From contig CAIKLQ010000672.1 of NCBI GenBank assembly GCA_903828255.1, positions 1 through 54,523 of the forward strand: DNA of 54,523 nucleotides, read 5' to 3'. The notes below the pieces were generated by a model, which was not told the DNA's origin, searched no databases, and was given only the letters and a program-made list of their open reading frames with translations. The translations under genes and the position numbers were made by a program. This document shows, in pieces, positions 7,005 through 16,459 of this stretch. Position 1 is the stretch's first letter, and every line of letters begins with the position of its first letter. The stretch is from an uncultured Verrucomicrobiota bacterium (lineage in GTDB: Bacteria; Verrucomicrobiota; Verrucomicrobiia; Limisphaerales; JADLHS01).

Positions 7005-9374
7005 TCAGGTTGCTCCGCCGCTCAAGCGTTTTGTCTCCCGATCCAGCAAGTCACAACACTTTTCCGGGAGCTGGTTCTTTTCCAGTGCATCCCAAGACTT
7101 AATCAGGTGCTCCTGGAATTCCTTCAATTGATTCGCCCCGATGTCAAACCGGCCCCGGAGCTTACGCAGCAGTTTTGTCGCAACCAGATGATCAACGGCT
7201 TCTCCCAAACTTCCGCCAGAAGCGACAACCACGGGAATAAACGATTCCATTTGGCGCTCCAAGCGGTTTCCCCACCCAATGCCGAGCTTGGCGAGATTTG
7301 TTGCCAGTGAGGATTCCAAGAAGGATTTTGCCCGGATCGATGCTTCCCCGTGGGTCTCTCTGGCCTTCTGGAAAGCATTTTCCAGCGCACCCATTGTCAC
7401 CGGAACAGGACTGTTCTGAGGGGTGGCCGTAAAAGCCTTAGGATGGCGCGGAAACTCCATGACATGCGACCGGTCGTAAGTTTTGTCCGCGAAGTCCTTA
7501 GTGGTTTCGTCATGATTGGCAGTGCCGATGAACCAGACATTTGACGGAATTCGCAGCCACCGGAACTCCTCCAGCAAGCGTGGAGCACCATCCACCCTGG
7601 CGGTCAACAGGCTGATGCGCTGGTCGTTGGGACGCTGTTCGAGCGCGGACAGAAAATCAGCGAAGTAGTGTTCCGGATGAGACAGATTCATTTCATCAAG
7701 GACAATCAGGCAGGGATTATTGCTGTATTGGGGTTGTTGGGCACGATAGAGGGCCTGAAGGAATTCCGACTCGTAATAACGCCTTTCAAATGCGTTGTAA
7801 TATCCCAGCAGGTCGTTCCGGTCCCGCCATCCCGATTGCACCTCCACAATTTCCGATCTGGCACCGATCGCGCGGACGAATGCCCGCGGCAAACTGGTTT
7901 TCCCGGTGCCGCTGATGCCTTGAAGCAAATGAAGCCGGCTGGTGGCTAGGCCGGCGAGGAATGCCCGGACATCCTCCTCGCGATAGAAGAGTTTCTCGAG
8001 GCCAATCCGGTTGCGAATCTCCTCCACAAAGGTCTTGAGAGAAGTTATCCGGTCGCGACCTCTTTCCGGGGGAGACTGCAGCTCGGGATTGTCGTCCATC
8101 GCGGTGAGGCTGGGAAACACGCGTTGGGCCTTTGATTTGTCGACCAGTTCACCCAGTTCGCGCTGGAGGTCTTCCACGCAAGCCCGCAGCGCTCTTTCCC
8201 GGCTTTCCCATGCGGACTTTTGGTCCCTGAGATTCTGCATTTCGGCTACGCCAATGGATAGTTTGCCTAATTGGACCTGAAGGATTTGATTTTCTTGACG
8301 CAACCGACCCAAATCCGAAAGAAGCGTCTCTTTCTCGCTTTCCAAGTTCCTCAACTGGGCCACCTGATCATCACCCGGTTTCCGGGCAAGCTCGGATACC
8401 AATTTGGCGTTATGACTCCGGACGGCATTCAATTCAGACATCAACTCTTCGCGGGTCTTCCCAGCGGCTACGCGTTCGGTTTCTTCGTAGCGGCTGACCC
8501 GATCGCCCAACTCTTTGCATCGAGCCAACGCACTCTGCAAGCGACTCTCGCGTTCGGCAACGGCTTCCACAACCTTGGCCTCCACTCTGGCGACCCAATT
8601 GGCCTTTATCTCTTCGGACTCCTGCTTAGCCCATTCGGCCTCGCGTTTTAACTTGGCCACCACCTGTTTTTCCGACTGCAACTGCTGGGTGACTTCCTCG
8701 ATACCTGCCAGTTCCCGCACACGGATTTCACGCAGCTCGGTTTCGTATTTTTTTATACCTTCGAGATAACTTTGATGGTGATTGGCTATCTGCTGGGCCA
8801 ACGCCTTGGCCTCCTCGTCCAATTTGGCGAGTGCCTGCCGCCGTTGCTGCAAGAAGCCAGCCTCCGCCTCAATTTCACGTTCTTTCAGTTTTTCCTCCGT
8901 CAGAACGGCTTCCTTTTCCCGGCGCTCAAGCGCAGCCTTTCGTTCGTCAAGTTCGCGCTGGTCTTTGCGCTGCTCCTCCTTTTGTTTGCCCAGTTCTTCC
9001 TCGCGCTTGTGAACTTTAGCACTCAGCTCCTGCACCTCGACCTCGCGTTGCTTCACATTTGCTTCCGCTTCATCCACACGAGTTGTTGCACGCTCGAACA
9101 ACTCTTTAGCCTCGTGGGCCGACTGCCAAAGCTTTACGGGATCAATCTCTGACGCGGCCGGCGGAGGCGGTGGGTTTGGCGGATTGTTGATTTCGTTTTC
9201 CGTGATCAGGTTATTGGCCTGACCAGCCAGTTTGGCAATGGCCTCCCCGGCCTGCGCGGGAGTGACGGGCGCGATGGCGCTGGGCGTAACCGCGACCGTG
9301 GCGGGTTGAGGCGACGGAGTAGGCACTGCCGTCTGCGACACATTTTGCCGGTGTTTGTGTTTATTCTTTCCCAT
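7005..9374 (-). CDS. McrB-like AAA+ ATPase with long N-terminal coiled coil
   Basis: This 789-residue protein has a disordered, proline-rich N-terminus (about 15-75), an almost uninterrupted coiled coil (about 85-410, rich in E, K, R, Q and L), and a C-terminal AAA+ domain. Walker A is GISGTGKT (486-493), Walker B is CLIVLDEMNL (555-564), and the sensor region is GTANHDETT (617-625) followed by YDRSHVMEF. The Walker B 'DEMN' and the 'GTxNxD..t' element are hallmarks of the McrB/AAA_5 branch. It overlaps the upstream gene by 14 bp and is 7 bp from the DUF2357-like gene. McrB proteins form hexameric motors that move on DNA and activate a nuclease partner. The 330-residue coiled coil is unusual and could be a sensor or scaffold. 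Nucleotide preference (GTP or ATP) cannot be read from the sequence. Confidence 0.88.
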   Translation of the reverse strand: MGKNKHKHRQNVSQTAVPTPSPQPATVAVTPSAIAPVTPAQAGEAIAKLAGQANNLITENEINNPPNPPPPPAASEIDPVKLWQSAHEAKELFERATTRVDEAEANVKQREVEVQELSAKVHKREEELGKQKEEQRKDQRELDERKAALERREKEAVLTEEKLKEREIEAEAGFLQQRRQALAKLDEEAKALAQQIANHHQSYLEGIKKYETELREIRVRELAGIEEVTQQLQSEKQVVAKLKREAEWAKQESEEIKANWVARVEAKVVEAVAERESRLQSALARCKELGDRVSRYEETERVAAGKTREELMSELNAVRSHNAKLVSELARKPGDDQVAQLRNLESEKETLLSDLGRLRQENQILQVQLGKLSIGVAEMQNLRDQKSAWESRERALRACVEDLQRELGELVDKSKAQRVFPSLTAMDDNPELQSPPERGRDRITSLKTFVEEIRNRIGLEKLFYREEDVRAFLAGLATSRLHLLQGISGTGKTSLPRAFVRAIGARSEIVEVQSGWRDRNDLLGYYNAFERRYYESEFLQALYRAQQPQYSNNPCLIVLDEMNLSHPEHYFADFLSALEQRPNDQRISLLTARVDGAPRLLEEFRWLRIPSNVWFIGTANHDETTKDFADKTYDRSHVMEFPRHPKAFTATPQNSPVPVTMGALENAFQKARETHGEASIRAKSFLESSLATNLAKLGIGWGNRLERQMESFIPVVVASGGSLGEAVDHLVATKLLRKLRGRFDIGANQLKEFQEHLIKSWDALEKNQLPEKCCDLLDRETKRLSGGAT

Positions 9375-10947
9375 ATGATTGAGCTTTCCTAAGTGGCAGA
9401 TTGAGAAGGGAGGCCACCACCTCTATTGTGAGGTCGTGGATCGCCATTGCTTCCGAGGCGGTGAAATGCCTGGGCCTGGAGTTATGAGATTCGTCGTGGG
9501 AGGCGGGATTACCGGCATCAATTATGGCGATGAACTTGGTGATCAGTTCGGGGTCACGTTTTGCCGCCTGACGAAAGGGATGCATGCTGTCTCTGGAGCA
9601 GGCTAGAAGGGTGGCAACGATGGCAGCATTGAGACTGAAAACATTTTTGAGGTTTCGGCCGATGCCTTTGATGCGTTCTTTGGTATCGCTCCCTCCGCCG
9701 ATGGCCTCGCGTATTTTTTCTGGCAACGGGCTGGTGAATCCAACGTCGGAAGCAATCTTCTCCACGGTGGCCCGGTCAAGAGAAGCGTTGCCAGTGAGAG
9801 ATTTGTATGCGTCGGTGAGAGGCGACTGGCGGGCAACCTCCTTCAATAATGCTTCGAGTGCCTTGCGGCAGAACTGAATTGTCGAGGCAAGTTGCCCCTG
9901 CGGATCAGTTCCCAATTTGATCGCAAGCGAAAGGTAATTCTGTGCATCCGCGAGGTGGTCAAAAATGGCGGGGAAGCTTTTAATATTGAGGGAAAGGCTA
10001 TCAAGCAGTTGAGCTTCGGCAGCTAGGCGATGAAGTTTCAACTGCTCTGTGAACGCCGGCGCGTCCTTGACCTGGGCGAGGCGCAAAAATTCCCGATGCG
10101 CAGCCGACGCCGCATCATCACATCCGGCAAGGTTTTGCAGGTGTCGCCACATCTTATCGTCTCCCACAAACCCAAAAGGGTCGCAAATCTGAGGCGGCAG
10201 TCCGCCTCCTTCGGGCAAATATCCATAGGTGACCAATCCGACTGGTTCAGGCTGGTCACTTATGAAAGCGATGCGGGCGAGCATTTCAGATGAACCTTCG
10301 GATATGAAATCATCCAAGCCGGACTCGGCCCAACGGATTGAGCCTTTCAGTTTTTCCCGACGCCGAAAAAGTTTGATCGCCTTAAGGACCATCTCGGTGG
10401 CCGGTTGTCCTGGACTTGGCGGAGAATCTAGGCACCAAGCGTAGACTTTTATCGTGCCCTTACCGGTTTCCAGCGACAAGCTCAAGCGACCGTGGCCTGA
10501 AGCGGGGATGGCTTCCTGCAGTTTTAGTTGCCGGGCAAAAAACGGCCAAAGGTCTCCGGTCCATGGATCCTGAAACACCCACCCGGAGACCAAGGAATCC
10601 ATTGCTTCCTCTTCCTCTTTGAGCATGGCCAATCCCTTGGACGTGGGCCGCCAAGTTTTGGGGTCCACCCAACCCGAACCGACCAACTCCATGCCGATGG
10701 TTTCAATCAGTTGGGGATGGAGATGAAGTCTGGCGGCGATCTCAGAAACCGTGAAAGACCCACATCGGCTCAATCCGAGCACTGCCTTTTGTAGGACATT
10801 GATCCGGCGGTCCGAGGGCATGGGCGCTACCACCCGCCAGGCTGCGCAGGGCCATACGAGATAAACCCGCTGTGCCCAATCATGTCTGTATGCGGGTCTG
10901 GGGCCGTAATTAAGAGCGAGCTGCATGGGGTTAAAAGAACGCGCCAT
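9361..10947 (-). CDS. Winged-helix protein of the TerY-P/McrB-like operon, function unknown
   Basis: This 528-residue protein contains a winged-helix-like region (about 50-110, with FTVSEIAARLHLHPQLIETIG) and a central alpha/beta region with KGTIKVYAWCLDS. The C-terminal helical half contains QFCRKALEALLKEVAR and a DAGNPASHDESH motif (around 477-488). The last features recall HEPN/DUF4145-type helical domains, which carry a conserved GN..(A/S)H element, but the Arg of a catalytic Rx4-6H motif is not evident. It overlaps the helicase gene upstream by 17 bp and the McrB-like gene downstream by 14 bp, so the three are probably made in fixed ratio. It may bind nucleic acid or bridge helicase and ATPase. 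The function is unknown. Confidence 0.8.
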   Translation of the reverse strand: MARSFNPMQLALNYGPRPAYRHDWAQRVYLVWPCAAWRVVAPMPSDRRINVLQKAVLGLSRCGSFTVSEIAARLHLHPQLIETIGMELVGSGWVDPKTWRPTSKGLAMLKEEEEAMDSLVSGWVFQDPWTGDLWPFFARQLKLQEAIPASGHGRLSLSLETGKGTIKVYAWCLDSPPSPGQPATEMVLKAIKLFRRREKLKGSIRWAESGLDDFISEGSSEMLARIAFISDQPEPVGLVTYGYLPEGGGLPPQICDPFGFVGDDKMWRHLQNLAGCDDAASAAHREFLRLAQVKDAPAFTEQLKLHRLAAEAQLLDSLSLNIKSFPAIFDHLADAQNYLSLAIKLGTDPQGQLASTIQFCRKALEALLKEVARQSPLTDAYKSLTGNASLDRATVEKIASDVGFTSPLPEKIREAIGGGSDTKERIKGIGRNLKNVFSLNAAIVATLLACSRDSMHPFRQAAKRDPELITKFIAIIDAGNPASHDESHNSRPRHFTASEAMAIHDLTIEVVASLLNLPLRKAQSYGKE

Positions 10948-13900
10948 TTTTGCTGCGGCAGAGTTTTTGGAACTGGTTTAGGCCAGGAACGAAGCGGGAA
11001 ACAGCGTCTGAGGCCATGGCCGAATCCCCGACGGTGATTAACAACCTTTTTTGACGGCTCATCGCGACACAAAGGCGATTTTCGAGCAACAAGTGGCCAA
11101 ACTTGCGGCGTATTGTTTTTTCCTCGGCGGGTTGAACCCGGTTTGAGCGAGTCAACGAGAGGATGACAATATCAAATTCCTTACCTTGGAACGCATCCAC
11201 CGTCCCGACGCGAAGACGCTCGCAAACTTCGCCGTGTGCATTAACGGTGCTGCGCCAGCGATCGGCGATGACCAACGTGCCGTCATCATCCAGCGTGGTG
11301 AGTTCCACACGCTGCATGGCATCCTTGATGGCGTCGACCTGCGCGGCGTAGAAGGAAATGATCCCAACACTCAAACCGGGAGACTGATCGAGAAGCCGGC
11401 GTGTTTCGCCCGCGATCCATTCCGCCTCACAGCGACGTTTCCAACTATAGCCGGCGCGCTCCTCCGCTCCGGCGGAAATGGGCAGGTCTTTCCAAACCGC
11501 GAGTTTACCCTCATAAGGTCCGCCCAAGCCATGTGCAAATTGCGGGCTCTGCGCGGCTTCCTCAGGCGAGAAAAAGGCTTCACCGTGATCCTTGTAGAAA
11601 GCGTCGCTCACAAAAGCCCCCAGCACTGGATGCATCCGGTATTGGGTATCCAGCGTCACCCAGCGTTTGACGCCATCCTGCTGTTCCAAACTTTTGACAT
11701 GGAGGAACAATCTTTCAAAGAGGCTCTTGCGGATCTGGACGCGAGTTTCATCTCGCACGGATTGTTCGAGTTCGCGCTCGACTTCAGGCTCAAGGAGGTG
11801 CGGCAGTTGTCGGTGATCCCCCACCAAAATAATCCGGCGGGCGGCACGACTCATGGGAATCAGCAAATCGAGAGGATTTGCGCGGGCCGCCTCATCCACA
11901 ATGACATTCTCGAACTCGAGATCGTCGGAAAGCAGTTCCATCATTCGATCGCTGACCGCCTGCTGGCATGTCGCTGCGAGCACGACAGTGTAATGCTCCA
12001 CGGCTTCGCGCAATCCGGCAGGATCATGCTTGAGGTCTTGAATCAGTTCTTCCAGTGCCATCTCGGGTCCCTCTTCAACATCCGTCTGAACGTGCGATTC
12101 AATCGTCGAAACCAATTCATCAAGCACACTGACCACTTCGTCGTTTATCAGTGGGGTTCGGGAATGCGGGGTTGCCGTTTGCAGGGCATCCAGAAGCCGG
12201 TTCTTCAAGTTTTCCATCGCGGTCAGGAAATCGGGCGGCTTTGATGCCTCCCAGTTTTTGGCCTTCTGCAAAAGGGCGCGGTCTTCGGCGGTGAGCCAAG
12301 TCTCCGCAGACAATTTATCCAATACGCGCCAAGCCATCCGAGGGCCGTCGTCTGCGAATGACTCTTTCTGAATGCGGAGCCCGCGGACCACCTGAACAGC
12401 ATCACCGCGTTCGTCATCCAACCCCGCCATCCCGAGCTTCAAGCGGTTGGCAACACTGACAATCCTATCTGACAGCATCGCCGGAAGGCAGCCGCCAGCC
12501 GATGAGCCTAACTCCATCAGCATCGTGGCGGCTTCGGCGTCTGTGCCCGGCGATTGGACATAGGCCGCATGCCTGATCCGGACCATTTCCAACAACTTGC
12601 GCAATGGCCGCCTGGAGCTGGCAGCCAAATCCGCCTCCAACTCGGACACAGTCCGGGTGGCCCATGCTTTCAGCGGTATGCTATCGGAGTTGCTCCCACG
12701 CCGCCGGCCCATCTTCATTGCAGGCAGCCCGAAGATCTCGGTCATGGCGGCGGCATTCTCCACGGCATCATGTTGAAAGCTGGTCAACAACACCCGGTCA
12801 AAGGTAGCATCCTGATCTTTGGCAATCTCGGTAAGACGCTCGATGATGGCCGAAATTGTGCGAGTTTTACCGGTGCCTGGCGGCCCTTGGATGACGGCAA
12901 TGTCTGGTGTGTTCAAAGCAATGTTAATCGCCTCGATCTGCCGCGGAGTCGGGGTGCCACGGAACTTGGCCTTGGCGGCCTTGGACAATGGCTCATACGG
13001 CTTGGTCATTTGCCGGACCGGGACGGGTCGATTTTCGAGCAATAACGCGAGCTGGGGGATGGAGTTTTGGGCCGTTGCGATGCGCGTATGTGCCTCGCGT
13101 CGGCGCGCCATTCGCTTAAAGTCACCGCGCAAGCTGACATGGATATAGCCGCGTTCAGGCGGGACAACCTCAGTTTCTTGTGAATCCGGGCGGAGGCGAA
13201 GGCTCTGTGCGTCACTGCCGGCCCAAGCGCCACGAAATGCCGGTTTGGAATCACGCGGGACTTTGTTGAAGTCAGAGGCTTCCTCGTCACCAGATGGCAT
13301 ATTTGTAAGGACATTCGGGATGTCTGTGGATGCCTCCAAGTCCTTGTCGGCGGTGACTCCCTGCCAGAGTTGCGATGGTGTCCACTCGCTATCTGCGGTC
13401 AATTGAAAACACCAAGCGCCGTCAGGAAGACGATAACGGCCATCATAGCTTAACCAGCCAAACCGTTTTGCCTCTTCAACGATATTTCTGGTTTCCATCT
13501 CCTGATATTCCAACCAAACGCCCATGTAACTCCCGGCGGTGCGAACAATTTGGTCAAGCTCGGTAGCCATGCCCTGACGCATCTGGCCGGCAACGGTCTG
13601 GTCAACAAACTGGAAATCACCTTCCGCGAGGATGACCGGACGATACTCCTCCGGTTTGAGACTCGTTTTGGGGCGGGTCAGCCGGAACGCCTGCCAACCA
13701 TTCTCCCGAGATTTTTGGACATCAAGAGCGTAACGAGTCCCCAAAATGCGAATAGTCTGCTTGGTCTGACTTTGAGCTTCAGGCCGGCCGACAAGAATGA
13801 CGCGCGCCAATTGGCTGGACGCGATGGGGGCGATGAGCAACTGTTCCGCCAACCAATTGCAGGCCCCCTCGGTTGATAATTTGCGCGTCAGTTGTCGGCC

Positions 13901-14266
13901 AATATCGGCCACTAGCTTTTCGGCCACCCCGATTTTCAGTTCAGGAATTAAAATGCGCTCAGAGAACTCGTGAATCTGGATCGTCAAGGCGACAACCTGA
14001 TTACGCTCATGGTGAACCCCCACCAACCAACACAGCCGAGGAGATGCCTGATCAATCGACCGATGTAAATCTCGCCGGCAGCTCGGATCGGCAGCGTCAA
14101 TCACAAGCGGCTGGGCCTGGCCCGGAAGGATTAGCGCAGGAAGGTCTCCAATGCGCGTCAGCACCAACTCCTGCCCGTTCTGTGGAATTCTATCAAGAGT
14201 AACATCCGTAAGCGGGACGACGTCGAGAGTCTGAATCTTACCGTGTTGGAGCCTGGCGATTTCCAT
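10931..14266 (-). CDS. Superfamily 1 (Upf1/Dna2-like) helicase
   Basis: This 1111-residue protein has an unclassified N-terminal 400 residues with beta-rich and charged segments, followed by a complete SF1B helicase core. The motifs are Q-motif-like TPRQIEAIN, Walker A GPPGTGKT (461-468), Walker B VIVDEAARANP (787-797), GDHRQLPH, TQYRMHP (873-879), VGTVDAFQGKEFD (about 1019-1031) and RLCVAMSRQKR near 1063. The 320-residue insertion between motifs Ia and II is helical. Such helicases unwind or translocate on DNA or RNA 5' to 3'. It lies directly downstream of the kinase (4-bp gap) and overlaps the next gene by 17 bp, placing DNA processing under the same operon as the phosphorylation triad. 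Family call is firm; substrate unknown. Confidence 0.93.
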   Translation of the reverse strand: MEIARLQHGKIQTLDVVPLTDVTLDRIPQNGQELVLTRIGDLPALILPGQAQPLVIDAADPSCRRDLHRSIDQASPRLCWLVGVHHERNQVVALTIQIHEFSERILIPELKIGVAEKLVADIGRQLTRKLSTEGACNWLAEQLLIAPIASSQLARVILVGRPEAQSQTKQTIRILGTRYALDVQKSRENGWQAFRLTRPKTSLKPEEYRPVILAEGDFQFVDQTVAGQMRQGMATELDQIVRTAGSYMGVWLEYQEMETRNIVEEAKRFGWLSYDGRYRLPDGAWCFQLTADSEWTPSQLWQGVTADKDLEASTDIPNVLTNMPSGDEEASDFNKVPRDSKPAFRGAWAGSDAQSLRLRPDSQETEVVPPERGYIHVSLRGDFKRMARRREAHTRIATAQNSIPQLALLLENRPVPVRQMTKPYEPLSKAAKAKFRGTPTPRQIEAINIALNTPDIAVIQGPPGTGKTRTISAIIERLTEIAKDQDATFDRVLLTSFQHDAVENAAAMTEIFGLPAMKMGRRRGSNSDSIPLKAWATRTVSELEADLAASSRRPLRKLLEMVRIRHAAYVQSPGTDAEAATMLMELGSSAGGCLPAMLSDRIVSVANRLKLGMAGLDDERGDAVQVVRGLRIQKESFADDGPRMAWRVLDKLSAETWLTAEDRALLQKAKNWEASKPPDFLTAMENLKNRLLDALQTATPHSRTPLINDEVVSVLDELVSTIESHVQTDVEEGPEMALEELIQDLKHDPAGLREAVEHYTVVLAATCQQAVSDRMMELLSDDLEFENVIVDEAARANPLDLLIPMSRAARRIILVGDHRQLPHLLEPEVERELEQSVRDETRVQIRKSLFERLFLHVKSLEQQDGVKRWVTLDTQYRMHPVLGAFVSDAFYKDHGEAFFSPEEAAQSPQFAHGLGGPYEGKLAVWKDLPISAGAEERAGYSWKRRCEAEWIAGETRRLLDQSPGLSVGIISFYAAQVDAIKDAMQRVELTTLDDDGTLVIADRWRSTVNAHGEVCERLRVGTVDAFQGKEFDIVILSLTRSNRVQPAEEKTIRRKFGHLLLENRLCVAMSRQKRLLITVGDSAMASDAVSRFVPGLNQFQKLCRSKNGAFF

Positions 14267-14270
14267 GGTA

Positions 14271-15704
14271 TCAGGGCATTGGTGTGAAAAGGACGGCGCG
14301 ATGCAGAGTATCCAACGAACCGAAGTGCAAATACCACTTGTGCCCTACTGACGAAACCGGGAGGAGCTTTTCCGCGCCTACATCCAATTTGTCGGTGGTT
14401 CTGACGTGGCCTTCGTGCTTCACGAGCAAGAGTGGTTGTTTGGTCAGGTTTCGCACCCGGATGGCGTCGGCCCTTGTCCTGACAGCCTCAACCAGCGGCT
14501 CATCGGTTTGGTCTGCAGGATGGTCACTATGAACGTGCCGACGCAGTATCGGGACTGCTTCTTTGGGGGAAAGAACCACTAGTGCCAAGGAACGGCGGGC
14601 TCCCTTGGCTGTCGTGACAAAGTCGCCTCCCTGACCTCCCGACTTGTGACTAATCTCCGGATCCCAAAGATGAAATAGAGCCAAACTCAATTCCGGGCGG
14701 GCCTGGGCGCACCAAGGACAAGCGGTTGATTTCGGCGAGTAGTAGGTCGCGGTGCAACGGGGACAGGTAATAGTGACATCCGCAGCCTGACAAAATGCGG
14801 CAACCCATTCCCCCAAACCGGGGCGCGCGAGTGGATTTTTAAGGCCATCCTCGAACATCCGCATGAAGAGTTTTTTTAATTCAGGGGAAATCACGATTTG
14901 GCGGTCAATCCCCCGAGAAGATTTGTTGCCCAAATCTGTTGAGTGTTCAATCCAGGGTAATTCCCCGCGAAACGCCGCTTCTTCCAACTCCGGCTCGCCA
15001 TCGTGGACCATATCTCCAACGAACGGATGGACGAGGGTCAACATCTCGAAGGCGATGACGCCCAGGGCGAAAGCATCCGTGAGGGTGTTCGGGCCAGATT
15101 CGCCACGGATCAATTCCGGAGCGCCATACCCCGGAGTGTAAAGGCCGGATGCTTTAGTATCGCCTTCGACATGCAAATTATCGGCATCAATCAAGAACGC
15201 CCGCTGGCCATCGGCATCCGAAGCTATCAAAATGTTTCCGGGGGAAGGATCACCGTAAACCAAACCGCGGCCATGCATACGGGCGAACACCTCAAAAATG
15301 CTGGCGAGCCGACAGAGACGCGCACGCAATCCTCCCGTGGCGACATACCATGTGGACACGCTACGGCCATCTGCCGGCGGCTTCAACATTGACCGAAGCG
15401 AAGACATGCCCGCCGCCAGATGCATCAGGTAGCCAACGTGCGGTGGGCGCAAGACGGCTTTTGGCGAGGCGATGGGCAGCCCCTCCAAATCCAATCGCTT
15501 TACGGCCTGAAGACAACGGCGTATTCGCTCCCGCTCGGCCTCGTTGGCCGACCGCAGGAGTTTCACGGCAAGGCGACCTTCCCTGACCTCAAAAACTTCT
15601 CCCTGACCACCTTGTCCAATCAACTTGTCCAAGGTATAGCGGTGGCCGTCCAGGTCAGTGACAACCTGTCCAGGCGCAGTTGATTTGGTGCGGGTTGAGG
15701 GCAT
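14271..15704 (-). CDS. Ser/Thr protein kinase with C-terminal zinc knuckle (TerY-P triad)
   Basis: This 477-residue protein carries a complete protein kinase domain: glycine loop GQGGQGEV (30-37), lysine in AVK (K48), catalytic loop YGDPSPGNIL (D152, N157), metal-binding DAD (173-175 in place of DFG) and GYGAPE (193-198). A four-cysteine zinc knuckle (C314, C317, C329, C332) follows, then a beta-rich C-terminal region of about 130 residues. The HRD-to-YGD change is common in this bacterial kinase group and keeps the catalytic Asp. It lies 5 bp from the PP2C phosphatase gene and next to a TerY-like gene, matching the TerY-phosphorylation triad described by Aravind and colleagues. It probably phosphorylates operon partners; the substrates are not known. 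Confidence 0.92.
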   Translation of the reverse strand: MPSTRTKSTAPGQVVTDLDGHRYTLDKLIGQGGQGEVFEVREGRLAVKLLRSANEAERERIRRCLQAVKRLDLEGLPIASPKAVLRPPHVGYLMHLAAGMSSLRSMLKPPADGRSVSTWYVATGGLRARLCRLASIFEVFARMHGRGLVYGDPSPGNILIASDADGQRAFLIDADNLHVEGDTKASGLYTPGYGAPELIRGESGPNTLTDAFALGVIAFEMLTLVHPFVGDMVHDGEPELEEAAFRGELPWIEHSTDLGNKSSRGIDRQIVISPELKKLFMRMFEDGLKNPLARPGLGEWVAAFCQAADVTITCPRCTATYYSPKSTACPWCAQARPELSLALFHLWDPEISHKSGGQGGDFVTTAKGARRSLALVVLSPKEAVPILRRHVHSDHPADQTDEPLVEAVRTRADAIRVRNLTKQPLLLVKHEGHVRTTDKLDVGAEKLLPVSSVGHKWYLHFGSLDTLHRAVLFTPMP

Positions 15705-15709
15705 GAAGA

Positions 15710-16459
15710 TCAGGGGCTGAGTAATACCGCTACCGTTTTGTCATCGAGATGTCCCGGGGTAGGCCAATCGCGCAAGGCCCTTCGCAACGCGGTTGCGCGG
15801 TCGGCTGGCGAATGGGGTGCGATCTCTTTGCGCAGCCATTTTACGAAAGTATCGAGCTTTTCAGGGCGAAGATCATCAGCGATGCCGTCCGTCAGTAGCA
15901 CGGCAATCCAAGGTCCTTTGGGCAACGGAATCTGGACATGAATCCAGTCCGTCATCCGATGGTTAACGCCCAGGCCGAGCGTTTCATTTAAGAAGTTGCC
16001 GGTGTTGCGTGAGGACAGACACTGAACAGCCTGATTTCCTTCTTGGAACAGAGCCATGCCATCGCCAAGGCCGGCATACATCAAGCCTGCCTCAGGATGG
16101 GTGGCAAGCAGATGGCAGGTGGTGGCGCAATGTTGGGGTTCATGCGGTGCGACAGCAAAACGCCATTGCGCCTCGACCCAACGGGAAACCCACTCCGAGC
16201 CAATGCGGGGAGCGCCAGCCCACAACCGAGCGCCCCGAATAGCCGAGGCGCAAGCCGATTGCGCCCCATGCGCGGCACAAGGCTTCGAGCCCATGCCGTC
16301 AGCGATTGCAATCGCAATGCCGGTGACAAACACCCGACCACTCCAAGCATCTTCGCAGGGGCGTCCTGCCTTTTGATGCATGGGGCCGCGCATTGACGCC
16401 CCAAAGAATTCCGGCACGACAGCGCGATTGACACGTCGATGTTTAGTAGCGGATTTCAT
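15710..16459 (-). CDS. PP2C-type protein phosphatase (TerY-P triad)
   Basis: This 249-residue protein starts at the ATG at 16459 (MKSATKH), which overlaps the end of the TerY-like gene by 17 bp; an upstream in-frame ATG at 16525 would lengthen the overlap to 83 bp and is less likely. PP2C metal-site motifs are visible: CEDAW near the N-terminus, IAIADGMGSKPCAAHGAQ, LLTDGIADDL and the C-terminal HLDDKTVAVLL. These supply the aspartates that bind two Mn/Mg ions. It is the expected antagonist of the neighbouring kinase in a reversible phosphorylation switch. Confidence 0.9.
   Translation of the reverse strand: MKSATKHRRVNRAVVPEFFGASMRGPMHQKAGRPCEDAWSGRVFVTGIAIAIADGMGSKPCAAHGAQSACASAIRGARLWAGAPRIGSEWVSRWVEAQWRFAVAPHEPQHCATTCHLLATHPEAGLMYAGLGDGMALFQEGNQAVQCLSSRNTGNFLNETLGLGVNHRMTDWIHVQIPLPKGPWIAVLLTDGIADDLRPEKLDTFVKWLRKEIAPHSPADRATALRRALRDWPTPGHLDDKTVAVLLSP

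Noticed and set aside
11186-12244. 352-codon plus-strand ORF
   Set aside because: It is entirely antisense to the helicase core motifs and has no domain of its own.
14271-15704. BREX/Pgl kinase PglW
   Set aside because: The protein is far too short and lacks PglW's additional domains; phosphatase and TerY neighbours define a TerY-P triad.
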